Positions 61,836-64,000 of a DNA stretch of 64,000 nucleotides are shown one piece after another; within the stretch, counting starts at the first letter, position 1, and each line of letters starts with the position of its first letter. The DNA lies in contig OZ018409.1 of NCBI GenBank assembly GCA_963969595.1, positions 27,231,282-27,295,281 on the forward strand, written 5' to 3'. Source of the stretch: Neckera pumila (taxonomy: Eukaryota > Streptophyta > Bryopsida > Hypnales > Neckeraceae). The notes below the pieces were generated by a model that did not search any database, had not been told where the DNA came from, and worked only from the letters and a program-made list of their open reading frames with translations. Both the position numbers and the translations under genes were made by a program.

Positions 61836-62780
61836 GCCTAAAGGTCTTTGACTATGTTTTCACCAAAAGTGCTCCAAAACTTCCATTTTCAATACAAGTA
61901 CCAAATTTTAGAAAAGAAACATTTTGGACAAATGTAACTGTAGGATCTTGTAGTACACTAGTTCAAGATGTTGTGGAAAAAAATTCAGAAATTTCTAAGT
62001 TGTGGATTGCAAAATAATAGCGTTTGAATTGACAAATATCCATTTTTTGTCCCTGCGGAAATCCGGGCGGTTGCACTTCAAAAGGTCACATTTGTATGAA
62101 AAAATGTCCAAAATGATGGTAATTCTTTGAATTCATTCTTCAAGACAAGTTGATTACATGCTTGAAAAATTTTAGATCAATTAGAATTCGCAACATATAG
62201 GACAAAAATAGTAAGTAGAAAGAAGTACAGAATGATTCAAAATAGTAAATTATTAACCATTTATTTAAAGAATTGAAAAATGTCAATCCCAATGGTTGCA
62301 ATGTTGTAATAAACAATATACATCTAATGGCTATTATTTTTTCCAAAAATATTGAAAATTGAGTTAGATAAAGGACTTCAAAGTTTATTTTAGAATAGAG
62401 ATTTCATAACTACCCATAAACTACCCTAAACTAAGAATTCTCATAACTTTTGACTCATTAATTGAAATGGAATGATTCAAAGCTTCCCGCGTACACATAA
62501 ATCTAAAGATCCAATTTAAAAATTTTATTTTTTTAAAAGTGATTTTAAAAGAAGTTTTTTGGGCTGCCCAAGCTGCTCGCCGAATGTTGAAAATTACATA
62601 TCATGCAATAACCTTTTAACTTTATAGTCAAAATTTATGAAATTGTTGGGCCTTAAAGCTATTCTCTGGAAAAATGTTGTGTTAAATTTTCAAAGAAAAA
62701 AAATAAAAACTCCATTTGTAGTAAGCTGCCCAAAATTGCTATATTGCCAAAAAACGCTGTTTGGTCCTTTAGGGGTTAAA
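61836..62780 (+). mobile_element. Family A element, full length
   Basis: Starts CCTAAAGGTCTTTGACTATG and ends TTTGGTCCTTTAGGGGTTAA. The interior is closely related to 25665-26597. Non-coding. Confidence 0.85.
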
Positions 62781-62808
62781 TAATCACAAGGGAGGATCCC
62801 TCTTATTC

Positions 62809-63084
62809 CATTAGATGGCATTGGAGGGCATTGGAGGGCCGTTTCAGGCCTATTCCCCAATTTTTCCCAATATTGTGAACAACGGTACGGATTGTTAGAA
62901 TTTTTTTTTCAAAAAAGAAAAAAATCCCAAATATCATTTTAAGCAAATTTTTTTTTTTGAAAAATAATGTGGCACATCACCGACCACATCAGCCAGTAGC
63001 TGCAGCTACGTTTTCGCAGTCTGAAAACATAGGGAATTCTCCAGGAACTCATTGTCTCCCAATGCCCTCAAATGTCATCTAATG
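62809..63084. mobile_element. MITE family C, copy 3
   Basis: Ends CATTAGATGGCATTGGAGGG and CCCTCAAATGTCATCTAATG are a near-perfect inverted repeat, giving a 276-bp element. It carries the GCCGTTTCAGGCC and AAATATCATTTTAAGC blocks of the family in reverse orientation. It lies just downstream of a family A element. Confidence 0.8.
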
Positions 63085-64000
63085 CAATAGATGGTGGAGC
63101 CATTTCTAGTAAGGTAGAAGCACCAGTAGTCGATCATTTAAGGAGTTTTGGAGCAGATTGTGTGCAATATGAGGTGTTGGAAATTTTTCTCATGTAGGAA
63201 GATAGGAAATATGGAGATGGCAAATTTTTCAGAATTTTATTTTCAAAATTGAAATTACTGTGAATTTTGGGAACCAAAAAGTGCATTTCACTAATAAACA
63301 ATGTCTAGAGTCCTCCAATTCCGATTGTCAAGGATGCTCACTACTTCGGGACATGTGTCATAACCATATTAGTCCCAACCTTGAAAAGGATAGAAAAACA
63401 TACTCCAAGCCTAATTTCCAACCTACGGTTGAAAATAGTGTACCCTACAAGTTGGGTACTGGGCGTACTTGACAACTAGTGCTTTTACCTTAGCAACAAC
63501 CACAGATTTAAACCAAATGCTATCAAATTTTGCCCAATCTTTCCCCCTATCCTGAAGGCAAAGACAAACCTCAAGTTCAACCTTCAGTTAGGGAGTATGG
63601 CCGGAGTCAAGTGCTCCGCGCATTCCAAAGTGCCCTATGTGTAAACCCAAAGGCTAGGGGTGTTGAGCAAAGACCTCGCTATTATGGGATATCCACACAA
63701 TTCACATAGCCGAGCCTCAAAGCAGGATCAAAATGATTCTAAATTCCTGGAAACGTCAAGAAGTCAAGGAACCAAAGATGCATTGGAAGAAGTCCAATCT
63801 ATTATAAGGCCCCAAAACTAATAGCACACCATGTATATAATAGATAATGGATTGGGCATAGTCCCAAACTTCTTGAGCTAAGGACAAAAATAGAATCTGT
63901 GAAGGATTGTTTTTTTTCAGTATCTAAGGTGCAACAATTGCAATGCGTGTCAATACCTGGGACAATCCTGACTCTCCAGGAGTGGACTGCTATTGTGTTG
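63085..64000. other. Right edge, no gene recognised
   Basis: Mixed-composition DNA, short frames only. Confidence 0.45.

Overview
The window looks like nuclear DNA of a land plant. Two multi-exon genes have GT-AG introns and codon phases that stay consistent through every junction. There is a three-exon CASP-like gene, a family confined to plants and their close algal relatives, and two intronless ER protein disulfide isomerase (PDI) genes. A broken gene resembling the flagellar protein CFAP57 points to a lineage with motile sperm (bryophyte, lycophyte or fern grade). That placement is inference, and I cannot name the species.

Layout. 1-11.5 kb: AT-rich, almost wholly short DNA-transposon derivatives, some nested. 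12.2-17.0 kb (+): a complete 15-exon anoctamin/TMEM16-like gene (680 aa). 17-32 kb: gene-poor. It holds a decayed transposase-like reading frame, a roughly 95-bp minisatellite split by a transposon, and a 1.7-kb foldback element. 32.05-39.85 kb (+): a complete 22-exon CLC chloride/proton exchanger-type gene with two CBS domains (905 aa from the first in-frame ATG). 41.07-42.66 kb (-) and 56.59-58.17 kb (+): two near-identical PDI genes (528 and 526 aa) facing each other 13.9 kb apart as an inverted duplication. The space between holds the CFAP57-like pseudogene, several miniature inverted-repeat transposable elements (MITEs), an 81-bp tandem array and a near-perfect 133-bp hairpin. 59.65-60.72 kb (-): a CASP-like four-helix membrane protein gene. 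61.8-64 kb: more repeats.

The intact genes form no operon or pathway. They are independent units: a membrane lipid/ion scaffold, an anion/proton exchanger, two ER folding enzymes and a cell-surface membrane protein. The repeat fraction is dominated by a few recurrent non-coding families, which I call A (about 0.6-0.95 kb, ends TTAACCCCTAAAG), B (about 0.25-0.34 kb, ends CATTAG), C (about 0.24-0.31 kb, ends CATTAGATG) and E (ends TAAGGTAG). I saw no rRNA, tRNA, CRISPR array or prokaryotic feature. Exon limits come from splice motifs, reading phase and family knowledge. No alignment or expression data were available.
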